From contig JADGCE010000004.1 of assembly GCA_015229095.1 (NCBI GenBank), positions 9,641 through 42,108 of the forward strand: DNA of 32,468 bases. Direction: 5' to 3'. Within the stretch, counting starts at the first letter, position 1; each line of letters begins with the position of its first letter. This stretch comes from Magnetococcales bacterium (GTDB taxonomy: Bacteria; Pseudomonadota; Magnetococcia; Magnetococcales; Magnetaquicoccaceae). The notes beneath the pieces are model-generated. The model worked only from the letters and a program-made list of their open reading frames with translations, was not told the origin of the DNA and ran no database searches. This document shows, piece by piece, positions 8,081-16,625 of this stretch. The position numbers and the translations under genes are program-made.

Positions 8081-9067
8081 TCAATCACAGGTATTGCAGT
8101 GGTTGACCTCCACCGAGAGATGATCCAGGCCGGCAATACCGCGCAACAGCCCTTTGTAATAGGCAGCATCCTGGAGCTGGTGGACGACCAGGGAGACGAT
8201 GCAGGCGTGGCTGCTGGGACCGACACGCCAAACGTGCAGATCCCCGATTTCGCAGTCGGCATGGGTGGTCAGGCAGGCTCGGATTTTTTCCCGTATCGGC
8301 GAGGTCTCTTCGGCATCCAGCAGGGTTTTGGCACTCTCCCGGATCAATCCCACGCTCCAGACAGCGATGACGGCAGACCCCACAATGCCCATGAGGGGAT
8401 CCATCCATACCCAACCCAGACTCTTGCCGCAGAAAAGGGCGACAATGGCGGTCACCGAGGTCAGGGCGTCGGCCAGCACGTGCAAATAGGCCCCCTTGAG
8501 ATTATGGTCCTGGTGATGCGGCGCACTCTCATGGTCGTGATGGTCGTGATGGTCGTGATGGTCGTGATGGTCATGGTGGTCGTGATGGTCGTGATGGCCA
8601 TGATGGTCATGGGCACCCCCCAATATCCAGGCACTGAGCAGATTGACCAGCAACCCCAACACCGCCACCGTCAGAGCCGTTCCAAACTCTACCGGTATGG
8701 GAGAGAGCAGGCGTTGGCTGGATTCGATGGCCATGAGAAGGGCGACAATACTCAGGGCGATGGCGCTGGCGAAACCTCCCAGGGGACCGGCCTTGCCGAC
8801 CCCAAAGGTGAAGCGGGGATTGTGGGCATTGCGGCGGGCAAAGAGATAGGCAAAGGCGGTCAGACCCAGGGCAGCGGCGTGGGTGCCCATGTGCCAACCG
8901 TCGGCGGTGAGGGCCATGGAGCCGGTCGCGTAGCCCACCAGCAGCTCCACAACCATGGTGACCAGGGTCAGGCCGATCACCCAGTGGGTGCGCCGCTCAG
9001 CGATCTGCGGCAGGTGCAATCCAAAGTGATGTTCGTGCTGCCAAAGGGCGATATCGTGGTTGGGCAC
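8081..9067 (-). CDS. dmeF: Cation diffusion facilitator, DmeF-like, with His-rich loop
   Basis: MVVELLVGYATGSMALTADGWHMGTHAAALGLTAFAYLFARR, HADCEIGDLHVWRVG, and the loop HDHHGHHDHHDHHDHH. Confidence 0.88.
   Translation of the reverse strand: MPNHDIALWQHEHHFGLHLPQIAERRTHWVIGLTLVTMVVELLVGYATGSMALTADGWHMGTHAAALGLTAFAYLFARRNAHNPRFTFGVGKAGPLGGFASAIALSIVALLMAIESSQRLLSPIPVEFGTALTVAVLGLLVNLLSAWILGGAHDHHGHHDHHDHHDHHDHHDHHDHHDHESAPHHQDHNLKGAYLHVLADALTSVTAIVALFCGKSLGWVWMDPLMGIVGSAVIAVWSVGLIRESAKTLLDAEETSPIREKIRACLTTHADCEIGDLHVWRVGPSSHACIVSLVVHQLQDAAYYKGLLRGIAGLDHLSVEVNHCNTCD
8531..8610. repeat. 9-bp tandem repeat (consensus ggtcgtgat) encoding (HDH)n
   Basis: Run of atggtcgtgatggtcgtgatggtcgtgatg... 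with a few variant units (ggtcatggt, ggccatgat). Confidence 0.95.
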
Positions 9068-9112
9068 CCGCAGAACTCCCGAAGAATAAAAGGATGATGT
9101 GTAACGGCCACC

Positions 9113-9712
9113 CTACAGGTGAATCAGGGTGGGGGCAAGCCAACCCAACAGACCGAAGGCAACCCCTACCAGGCCCAGGGCACCTGCACCATAGGCGAGG
9201 ATGGTCATGCTGGTGACGACAGAGGCGGAGGCCAGCACGATGGCGATTTGCACGGCGGCCGCTCCATACTCAAACATGTGATAGGCGGCAAAAGATCGGG
9301 CGCGGTGATCTTCTGCCGTCTTGGCCCTGGCGGCCAGCTCCTTGCGTCCTTCCCCTTTTTCCGGTTCGCTGTCATACCGCTTGGCCTTGGCGCGCCAATC
9401 GTCGATCCGTTTTTTCCAGACCTCGTTGGCGGGTTGCCCGACGGGCGTCATGGCCTCCATCATTTCGGCAGCGGTCTCCATGGTGGTCATGCGGATGGAT
9501 TTTGCTTGAAAAAAGGCCCATAAATTGGAGGCTTCAATGTTGGACGACACGTAGGCGCTCTGGGAACTGTTGACGCCGGTCTCGATCAAGGCCAACAGAC
9601 AGGCCAGGATGCTGATCATGATGGCGACATATTTCTTGCCGCCCCCTTCATGTCCTTCGTGACCGCCATGGGCGGCCTCGTGGATCTGCTCGTGGGTTTC
9701 CAGAATTTCCAT
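9113..9712 (-). CDS. DUF4337-like membrane protein (copy 2) with His-rich N-terminus
   Basis: MEILETHEQIHEAAHGGHEGHEGGGKKYVAIMISILACLLALIETGVNSSQ...NLWAFFQAKSIRMT; start trimmed from the ORF track's 10051 to 9712. Confidence 0.78.
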   Translation of the reverse strand: MEILETHEQIHEAAHGGHEGHEGGGKKYVAIMISILACLLALIETGVNSSQSAYVSSNIEASNLWAFFQAKSIRMTTMETAAEMMEAMTPVGQPANEVWKKRIDDWRAKAKRYDSEPEKGEGRKELAARAKTAEDHRARSFAAYHMFEYGAAAVQIAIVLASASVVTSMTILAYGAGALGLVGVAFGLLGWLAPTLIHL

Positions 9713-9887
9713 TTTGTCTATTCCTTGAGTGTAGCCATGGGAACAAAGGCCCGCCGTTGCCCGCGCATTCAACACCATTTGCGGAATCGGTGTCAATGCC
9801 CGCAGAATCACGAGGATCTTTTGTCGGGTGGTGCAGTCTGTCAACCGGTTGGTCGGGCCGGAAACGCAATCCAGACACGCACCGCTG

Positions 9888-10946
9888 TCAGGGCACCCGG
9901 ATCGGTGCCCGTCGGCTTCCCCATCCCCCTGGTGGACCATCAAAGCGTCCTGCACAGGCCGTGTGACAGTGTTGACACTGCCCTTTATCATCCAGATTCC
10001 AGCCGTTGACCGTATATCCCGACCGTTCAATGACCATTTGCCCACAGCCATGGCAATGGGTTATCCCCCCCGCCCGGTCCACGACATTGCCCGTATAGGC
10101 ATAGCGGACACCATTGGCCAACGCAATGTGGCGGGCCCGTTGCACGGTTGCTGTGGGTGTCGGGGGCTTGTCCAGCATTTTCCACGCGGGATGAAAAGCG
10201 GAAAAATGGATCGGCACCTCCGGCCCCAACCGTTCCACCACCCAGTTTGTCAGGGCCTCCAACTCGGCCTGGGAGTCATTTTCTCCCGGAATCAGCAAAG
10301 TGGTCAACTCCACCCAGACCGAGCGCTCTTTTTTGAGATATTCCAGCAGTTCCAAAACAGGTTGCAGGTGTCCCCCGGTCAGGCGGTAATAAAAGTCTTC
10401 CGAGAAAGATTTGAGGTCGATGTTGGCCGCATCCATCTGGCCAAACAGGAGGGCAGCCGGTTCGAGATGGATATAACCGGCTGTGACCGCAACGGATTGG
10501 ATGCCCACGGCCCGACAGGCGTGCGCCACATCCACCGCATATTCCAAAAAAATGACGGGATCGTTGTAGGTGTAGGCCACGCTGCGACAGCCGCTCCGCA
10601 CGGCCGCTGCGGCAATCGCCTCCGGGCTGGCATATTCGGCAATTTTCTCCATTTGTCGCGCCTTGCTGATGTCCCAGTTTTGACAAAACGTGCAGGCCAG
10701 ATTGCAGCCCGCCGTGCCGAATGACAGAATCGGTGTGCCTGGCAAAAAATGGTTCAGCGGCTTTTTTTCCACCGGATCCACACAAAAACCACTGGAGCGA
10801 CCATAGGTGGTCAGGCGCATTTTTCCCCCCTCATGGGCTCGGACAAAACAGAAGCCCCGCTGCCCCTCCCCCAATTGACAGTGGCGCGGACAGAGGTCGC
10901 ACTGGATACGACCGCCCTCCAGGGCATGCCAAAAGCCTGTTTCCAT
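9888..10946 (-). CDS. amrS: AmmeMemoRadiSam-type radical SAM protein (AmrS-like)
   Basis: CDLCPRHCQLGEGQRGFCFVRAHEGGKM, GCNLACTFCQNWDISKAR (CxxxCxxC), AYTYNDPVIFLEYAVDVA, C-terminal CHGCG...CQHC. ORF-track N-terminal extension (to 11762) runs antisense to the rubrerythrin-like gene and is discarded. Confidence 0.9.
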   Translation of the reverse strand: METGFWHALEGGRIQCDLCPRHCQLGEGQRGFCFVRAHEGGKMRLTTYGRSSGFCVDPVEKKPLNHFLPGTPILSFGTAGCNLACTFCQNWDISKARQMEKIAEYASPEAIAAAAVRSGCRSVAYTYNDPVIFLEYAVDVAHACRAVGIQSVAVTAGYIHLEPAALLFGQMDAANIDLKSFSEDFYYRLTGGHLQPVLELLEYLKKERSVWVELTTLLIPGENDSQAELEALTNWVVERLGPEVPIHFSAFHPAWKMLDKPPTPTATVQRARHIALANGVRYAYTGNVVDRAGGITHCHGCGQMVIERSGYTVNGWNLDDKGQCQHCHTACAGRFDGPPGGWGSRRAPIRVP

Positions 10947-11117
10947 CTTTTTATCCTCCTGTAATTGTTTGTTAAAAGCGCATAAGAACCCCGGATGATC
11001 AGCAGATATTGAATTCCTGGCCAATCTGTGTCTTAATGGTCCACATCTGAATTGTGGTCCAGTATTCACGTGGGACACACAGTTTTTTGTCCATGACATT
11101 GATATGGGGAGGAGTTC

Positions 11118-11600
11118 ATGCAAGCTGCCATTCAATTTTTCAAGGATGCACTGCATCACGAAGTGAGAGCTGCCGCTTTCTACAACAAGGCCGCCGAGAT
11201 CACGCGGGATGATGAGTCTCGCATGCTCTACATCAAATTGGCCGGGATGGAGGAGGGGCATACATCCAGTTTGGTCGAAAAGGTCAAAACCGCCCCCTGT
11301 GGCAAGGCCTTCGATGTGGATGCGTTCGTCCGGGAGTTGGAGAACGAGGCGGCGGATGCCATCTCCCCAGAGCATCTCAGCCTGATTGAAACGGGCAGCA
11401 TGCGCCAGGTGCTGGAGTTGGCCATCCAGTTTGAAAACCAGGCTTGCCAGGACTACGAAAATCTGGCCCGGGAAGCGACCGATTTTTCGGTCAAGTCCTA
11501 CTGCCAGGAGGCTGTCAAGGAGGAACGGGGCCATATCCGGGAATTGTCCAACCTGCTGAACTCCCTGAGCATGTCCGAAGAGGACCGCCCCGGCCTGTAG
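11118..11600 (+). CDS. Rubrerythrin/ferritin-like diiron protein
   Basis: FFKDALHHEVRAAAFYNKAAE...KLAGMEEGHTSSLVEK...IQFENQACQDYENLA...AVKEERGHIREL: paired E..ExxH diiron motifs. Confidence 0.82.
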   Translation: MQAAIQFFKDALHHEVRAAAFYNKAAEITRDDESRMLYIKLAGMEEGHTSSLVEKVKTAPCGKAFDVDAFVRELENEAADAISPEHLSLIETGSMRQVLELAIQFENQACQDYENLAREATDFSVKSYCQEAVKEERGHIRELSNLLNSLSMSEEDRPGL

Positions 11601-11621
11601 GGGGATGCCTGCCAAGACACG

Positions 11622-11657
11622 CCCTCTTTCCCTGCCCCATTGTGCAGGGAAAGAGGG
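11622..11657. terminator. Perfect 14-bp inverted repeat between convergent genes, probable bidirectional terminator
   Basis: CCCTCTTTCCCTGC (11622-11635), 8-nt loop, GCAGGGAAAGAGGG (11644-11657). Confidence 0.65.
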
Positions 11658-11679
11658 GAGTGTGGACAAGGGCGGGATC

Positions 11680-12306
11680 CTATGGGGTCGGTTCGGGCAA
11701 CAGCCCCTGTTGCTGCATGGCCAGATAGATCTCCCGACTGACCCAGGCGTCTGTGGCCGCATAGGAAATTTGAAACGGCTTCAGCTCTTTGTTGTCCCAG
11801 TTGGAGCATTGTGCCCGTTTGGAGATGCGAAATCCCAAAAAGTGGGCCGACAGGCTGCGCAGTCCGTAGCTTTCGATACCGACCCGGCGCGTGACCTCGC
11901 TCAGATCCAGCAGTTGTTGCGGCCGGAAGGAGAAGACGGATTGCAGATTTTGCGCGTCATGGGCTAACCCCACCCCCACCTTTAAAATCTGCCGATCGCT
12001 CAGCAAATCCACCAGAGCTTCATAGTCGGAGAGTCGTGGCAACTGGAAAATGTTGACATAGTCCGTGCCGGCCATTTGAATCAACGAGGGACGATAGCTG
12101 ACCCCCTTTTTGAAGGCGGGTCTGGTCTCCACGTCAAAACCGATGACGTGCTCGTTCTGCAATTGCATCACCGCATCCGCTACCCGCACGTCCGAATCGA
12201 TCAGATTGATTTTTCCCTCCCATTTACGGATGGGCAGGTCGTTGATTTCAGATTTGGACAGCTTGCCGGTGGGTTCTGGTTGTTGTTTGGACGACGGTCC
12301 CATCAT
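11680..12306 (-). CDS. RNase D-like 3'-5' exonuclease domain protein
   Basis: HVIGFDVETRPAFKKGVSYRPSLIQMAG, ILKVGVGLAHDAQNLQ, LSAHFLGFRISKRAQCSNWDNKELKPFQISYAATDAWVSREIY: DEDDy pattern. Start chosen at MMGPSSK (12306). Confidence 0.85.
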   Translation of the reverse strand: MMGPSSKQQPEPTGKLSKSEINDLPIRKWEGKINLIDSDVRVADAVMQLQNEHVIGFDVETRPAFKKGVSYRPSLIQMAGTDYVNIFQLPRLSDYEALVDLLSDRQILKVGVGLAHDAQNLQSVFSFRPQQLLDLSEVTRRVGIESYGLRSLSAHFLGFRISKRAQCSNWDNKELKPFQISYAATDAWVSREIYLAMQQQGLLPEPTP

Positions 12307-12389
12307 AGACCCTCTGACAAAATACATGACCCCGAAACTGTAGATATCACAAAATTCCCTGTTCGGCAATTCCCGGTGAGGGTAACCCT

Positions 12390-13136
12390 CTATTTTACCT
12401 CGGCTCGGTTTTCCGGCGGGAGCCGACCGGCCAGCAGCAACCGGTTGAAGAGAATATTGGGGGAGATCCAGAAGAGTTGGTCGTCAAAACCTTGCTCCCT
12501 GTCAGTGTGGTAGGGGGCATGGACAAAACGGGCATCTCCATTGCTGTTCTCCTGCTCAGAGGGGCTGCGGGGAGGAGGGTTGGTCACCCCCAGCGCACTG
12601 AGGGCTCCCAGGCCATTGGCTCCGTGAGAGAGAAAAACGGCTGGGGTGTGATCGATGCCGTTGACTACCTGAATGGTTCCCGTGCTTGCCAGGGTGAAGG
12701 CGGGCCAGGGGGCTTTGCTGTCATCGGTAAACGGTTTCGAGACGGCGTAGGTAAAGCGGTTGTGCCAGGCGTCCTCCTCTCCCACGCCCAAGGTAAGCCA
12801 GGGAATGGTGCCCTGCCAGAGCGAGGCGGTTGGGTTGCCCGCGCACCCTGCGCCCTGTCGGTCTTCCCGGCCATCGCGGTCGATGTCGGGACAGGGGAGA
12901 TGACCATGCACCAGGGCAAATCCCAACAGAGCCTCATGCAGGCGTTCGAGTTGCTCCTTGGTCTCCCGTCGTTGGCTGTTTTCCCATTGGGTGGAGAGGG
13001 GCAGCAGCACCCCTCCCAGCAACAGGCTGAGGATAAGCATGACCATAGTCATCTCGATCAGAGTAAAACCGGCTGCAACAGACAGCTGGTGCCGTCGCAG
13101 GGGCAACAGACGGCCTGAGCGGTGGTGTGCATCCAT
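12390..13136 (-). CDS. Type II/IV pseudopilin-like protein (prepilin-type N-terminal motif)
   Basis: VAAGFTLIEMTMVMLILSLLLGGVLLPL after a ~24-aa leader; LPCPDIDRDGREDRQGAGC. Start trimmed to 13136. Confidence 0.82.
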   Translation of the reverse strand: MDAHHRSGRLLPLRRHQLSVAAGFTLIEMTMVMLILSLLLGGVLLPLSTQWENSQRRETKEQLERLHEALLGFALVHGHLPCPDIDRDGREDRQGAGCAGNPTASLWQGTIPWLTLGVGEEDAWHNRFTYAVSKPFTDDSKAPWPAFTLASTGTIQVVNGIDHTPAVFLSHGANGLGALSALGVTNPPPRSPSEQENSNGDARFVHAPYHTDREQGFDDQLFWISPNILFNRLLLAGRLPPENRAEVK

Positions 13137-13346
13137 GGGTGTATCCCTGTTGCAAGAGGGGCGTGGCTGTTGACGGGAGATCGCGTGAACAGTCGCGACC
13201 AGCCCCCCACGATAGGGAGAAGCGGGGCAGGATTCAAGGAAGGATTGCTCCCTTCCGATACAGTGTGGTATAGGTGGCTGCGGAGGAGGGGCATGGGTTG
13301 CCCCCCGTTCCTGCCCACAGCACACGGTTTTTCCACAGAGGCCAGC

Positions 13347-14261
13347 ATGGAAAACAGTCCATCGCATCCGGTCGACCTGCTGCCGGCTGCCGAACTCACC
13401 GTTCAAACCCTCCTGAATCGCTATCTGGCGGAAATTTCCAGTAAAAAGTCGCCTGTCGCCCAGGCGCAGGAGGGCCGCATGGCCCTCTATCTGAGCGCCC
13501 GTTTGGGCCCTTTGCCGCTCTCGGAGTTGACCCCCCTGGTGCTGACGCAATTTCGGGAGTCCCGCCTGCAAGAGGCCTCTGCCAGCACGGTGTCGCGTGA
13601 TTTTTCCTTCCTTTCCCAAGTGATGGAAAGTGCCATCCATCTCTGGGGTATCTCTTTGGCAGGTAATCCTCTGCATGTGGTGGCCCCCCCCGTGGATATA
13701 CGGGGACGGGGTCGCCAACTGCAACCTGGGGAACGGTTGCGCCTGATTGCTGCCTGTGCGCGCCACAGCAACCCCATGCTGGGCTGGGTGGTGCGCATTA
13801 TTTTGTCCACGGGGATGCGCAAGGCGGAGGTGTTGCACCTGCAGCGCAGCCATCTGGACCTCAAGGCCCGACTGCTCCATCTGCCCAAAGTGGGGGCCAC
13901 CGGGGTGGCCCGGGTGGTTCCCCTCGGCCAGGAGGCCGGCAAAGCCTGCAAAGAGGCCTTGCAGCACGCTCTGGCGAGCCTGGATACCCCGCTCCTGTTT
14001 TTTGGCGAACCCGGCAAATTTGGTCAACGACGTCCCTATGCCATCGACCGGGTACTCCGGCAGGCCATGAACCGGGCGCGATTGAAACCCTACAGTTGCG
14101 AGGAGTTGCGGGATGATGCCATCCTGCGCATGCGGGAAGCGGGATTGACGGAACAGGAGGTGGTGGCCATCACTGGTCTGCGCACCCTGCGTATCGATCG
14201 GCGTGCGCCGCATTTGCAAGGGGAGGTGCTCCTGCGCCGCCTGGATGAGCTGGGATTGTAG
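13347..14261 (+). CDS. Tyrosine-recombinase/phage-integrase-like protein with degenerate active site
   Basis: Box I ILSTGMRKAEVLHLQRSHLDL and LPKVGATGVARVVPL are present; box II reads EELRDDAILRMREAGLTEQEVVAITGLRTLRIDRRAPHLQ. Confidence 0.8.
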   Translation: MENSPSHPVDLLPAAELTVQTLLNRYLAEISSKKSPVAQAQEGRMALYLSARLGPLPLSELTPLVLTQFRESRLQEASASTVSRDFSFLSQVMESAIHLWGISLAGNPLHVVAPPVDIRGRGRQLQPGERLRLIAACARHSNPMLGWVVRIILSTGMRKAEVLHLQRSHLDLKARLLHLPKVGATGVARVVPLGQEAGKACKEALQHALASLDTPLLFFGEPGKFGQRRPYAIDRVLRQAMNRARLKPYSCEELRDDAILRMREAGLTEQEVVAITGLRTLRIDRRAPHLQGEVLLRRLDELGL

Positions 14262-14264
14262 GGG

Positions 14265-15209
14265 ATGGATGCGCCCCATGGCCCCATCCCTCTGCTGGTG
14301 ATTTTGGGTCCGACAGCGTCGGGCAAAACCCGCTTGGCTGTTGCCTTGTCCCAAACCATCCTGCAGCAGCGTCAACGGGGGTGCGAAATCATTTCCGCCG
14401 ACTCCAGGCAGGTGTTTCGCGGCATGGATATTGGCACCGGCAAAGATTTGGCGGAATATGGCGACCTGCCTTACCACTTGATCGATCTGTGTGATCCGGG
14501 TGTCGAGTTCAGCGTCTATGCGTTTCAACAGCAGTGCTACCAGGCCATGACCGCCATCCATGCCCGTGGCCATTTGCCCGTGCTGGTGGGGGGGAGCGGG
14601 TTGTATCTGGATGCCATTGTGCGGGGGTATGCCCTGTTGCCTGCGGCGATCAACCCGGCCCTGCGCCAAACGATGGCAGAGTGGACAGAGGAGAGGCTGG
14701 AGGCCCATTTGCGCCACCTGCGTCCCCAACTGCACAACCGTACCGACCTGGTGAGTCGGGAACGCCTGTTGCGGGCCATTGAAATTGCGGAACAGGAGGC
14801 CAACTCTCCTGCGTCACTGCCCGCTCCTCCTTTAAATCTGCTCATTTTTGGGATACGCTGGCCCCGCGCCGTGTTGCGGCAGCGCATTACCCACCGTTTG
14901 CAACAGCGATTGGAGAGCGGATTGCTGGCCGAGGTGGAGGGATTGCTGGCAGGAGGCCTCTCTTCCCGGCAGTTGGCGGCTTATGGCCTGGAATATCGGT
15001 TTTCTTGTGAATATCTGGCAGGTCAATGGAGCCGGGATGAATTTTTCCAGGGGTTGAACCGAGCCATTCATCAGTTTGCCAAACGCCAGGATACCTGGTT
15101 CCGGCGCATGGAACGCCAGGGTGTGGCCATTCGCTGGCTGGATGCGGAAGCGGATCCTTTGGCAGAGGCTGAACAGATTCTTCTGGCGCGGGGTTTTCCA
15201 GAGGAATAG
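14265..15209 (+). CDS. miaA: tRNA dimethylallyltransferase
   Basis: VILGPTASGKTRLAVALSQ, EIISADSRQVFRGMDIGTGK, YHLIDLCDPGVEFSVYAFQQQC, PVLVGGSGLYLDAIVRGY. Confidence 0.96.
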   Translation: MDAPHGPIPLLVILGPTASGKTRLAVALSQTILQQRQRGCEIISADSRQVFRGMDIGTGKDLAEYGDLPYHLIDLCDPGVEFSVYAFQQQCYQAMTAIHARGHLPVLVGGSGLYLDAIVRGYALLPAAINPALRQTMAEWTEERLEAHLRHLRPQLHNRTDLVSRERLLRAIEIAEQEANSPASLPAPPLNLLIFGIRWPRAVLRQRITHRLQQRLESGLLAEVEGLLAGGLSSRQLAAYGLEYRFSCEYLAGQWSRDEFFQGLNRAIHQFAKRQDTWFRRMERQGVAIRWLDAEADPLAEAEQILLARGFPEE

Positions 15210-15237
15210 GGGGGAATACGACGGAGGGAGAGTGTCG

Positions 15238-15648
15238 ATGGAAGAACAACCCCTTTATGATGTGCGCATCTTTTGTTGTGTCAACAGCCGGGATGCTGAC
15301 CATCCTCGTGGTTCTTGCAGCCGCCAGGGTGCCATCGACTTGCACGGTTATTTGGCAGCACGGCTGCAGCACTGGCCGGAGTTGGTGGGCCGTGTCCGGG
15401 TCAACGCTTCGGGTTGCCTGAACCGCTGTGAGTGGGGACCGGTGTTGGTGATCCACCCCCCAGGCGTTTGGTACCGTTATCGGACTCAAGCCGATTTGGA
15501 TGAGATCATCCAGAGCCATTTGGCGGGTGGTGCGGTGGTGCAGCGGTTGCTGTTGAGTGCGGCGACTGCTGCTTCCGGCGACAAGGGGCGGCGATCGGGG
15601 AGCAGAACGGGGGCGATGTCGCAGCGCGGGAGATCCAGGCAGCGTTGA
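15238..15648 (+). CDS. Thioredoxin-like (2Fe-2S) ferredoxin
   Basis: FCCVNSRDADHPRGSCSRQGA ... VNASGCLNRCEWGPVLVIHPPGVWYR; start trimmed to 15238. Confidence 0.88.
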   Translation: MEEQPLYDVRIFCCVNSRDADHPRGSCSRQGAIDLHGYLAARLQHWPELVGRVRVNASGCLNRCEWGPVLVIHPPGVWYRYRTQADLDEIIQSHLAGGAVVQRLLLSAATAASGDKGRRSGSRTGAMSQRGRSRQR

Positions 15649-15725
15649 CCGGGTGCGCAGGGTAACCGAGAGATTCACCACTGTGACCGTTGCCAGGATG
15701 ATGAGACCTGCATCAGGATTTTTGC

Positions 15726-15753
15726 TTGTTACCGCTTTTTTTGTTGTTATACT
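15726..15753 (+). promoter_or_regulatory. Candidate sigma70 promoter for the carbonic anhydrase
   Basis: TTGTTA (15726-15731), 16-bp spacer, TATACT (15748-15753), ~95 bp before the ATG. Confidence 0.4.
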
Positions 15754-15848
15754 CGGCGGAGGAGCCGTCGTCTGCGGAAGAGACGGAAATTTTTGTGTCT
15801 GCGGGCGTGCAGCGTTTTCAATTCAAAGTTTCAATGGGATACGATACC

Positions 15849-16556
15849 ATGAAAAACCAATCTCTTACCCGGCGCACTGTGTTGACCGGCATGGCCGTCG
15901 GCCTGAGCGCTTTTGTGTTGCCAAGGTTGCCTTGGGCCAGCGCGGCCGCCGATGCCCCCCGTGTTACCCCGGAACAGGCTCTGCAATGGTTGCGAGAGGG
16001 GCACGCCCGCTTTTTGGCTGGTAAATCGGAACGTCCCAATCTGACGCCACAACGTATCGCAGAGACCTTTGTGGGCGGTCAACATCCGTTTGCCACCCTC
16101 ATCTCCTGCTCGGATTCCCGCGTTCCTGTGGAGCATCTTTTCGACCGGGGGATCGGCGATCTGTTTGTGATTCGAGTGGCAGGCAATGTGGCAGATGTGG
16201 ATGAGATCGGTACCGCCGAGTATGGAGCCGGCCATCTGCACACCCCGGTCATTCTGGTGTTGGGCCACAGCAAATGCGGGGCGGTGACGGCGGTGGTCAA
16301 AGGGGATAGCGTCGGGGGCAGCATTCCCAAGCTGGTGGACAACATTATTCCGGCTGCCGAGCGGGCCAAAGCGAAGGGATTGAGCGGAGATGCGTTGGTT
16401 GCGGAGGCCATCCGGGAGAATGTGCAGCAGTCCATTCGGGATCTGCTGGCCCATAGCGAAGAGTTGCGCCATCTGGAGCATGCGGGCAAGTTGAAACTGG
16501 TGGGGGCGGTTTATCATATCGAAGATGGTTCTCTGGAGTGGTTGGAGCGCACTTGA
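15849..16556 (+). CDS. Beta-class carbonic anhydrase with Tat signal peptide
   Basis: LTRRTVLTGMAVGLSAFVLPRLPWASAAADA Tat-type leader; zinc motifs ISCSDSRVP and LGHSKCGAVTA. Confidence 0.93.
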   Translation: MKNQSLTRRTVLTGMAVGLSAFVLPRLPWASAAADAPRVTPEQALQWLREGHARFLAGKSERPNLTPQRIAETFVGGQHPFATLISCSDSRVPVEHLFDRGIGDLFVIRVAGNVADVDEIGTAEYGAGHLHTPVILVLGHSKCGAVTAVVKGDSVGGSIPKLVDNIIPAAERAKAKGLSGDALVAEAIRENVQQSIRDLLAHSEELRHLEHAGKLKLVGAVYHIEDGSLEWLERT

Positions 16557-16625
16557 CCCCCTCCAGGGGATGGGATGTTGCCTCGCGGCGGCGACAGGGC
16601 AGGCTGTGTTTGTTTGTGAAGGGTG

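Noticed and set aside
8531-8610. Possible CRISPR-like array
   Set aside because: Short 9-bp units without spacers; in-frame His/Asp codon repeat inside a CDS.
7643-9097. 484-aa + strand ORF with MVVMVVMVVM repeats
   Set aside because: Antisense of the DmeF His-rich repeat and DUF4337 gene; the Met/Val repeat is the reverse reading of the HDH codons.
10947-11762. N-terminal extension of the AmrS-like ORF (624 aa in the track)
   Set aside because: Runs antisense through the rubrerythrin-like gene; AmrS homology starts at METGFWHALEGGRIQCDLCPRHC.
13137-14735. N-terminal extension of the pseudopilin ORF (781 aa in the track)
   Set aside because: Antisense to integrase-like gene and miaA; the prepilin leader fixes the start near 13136.
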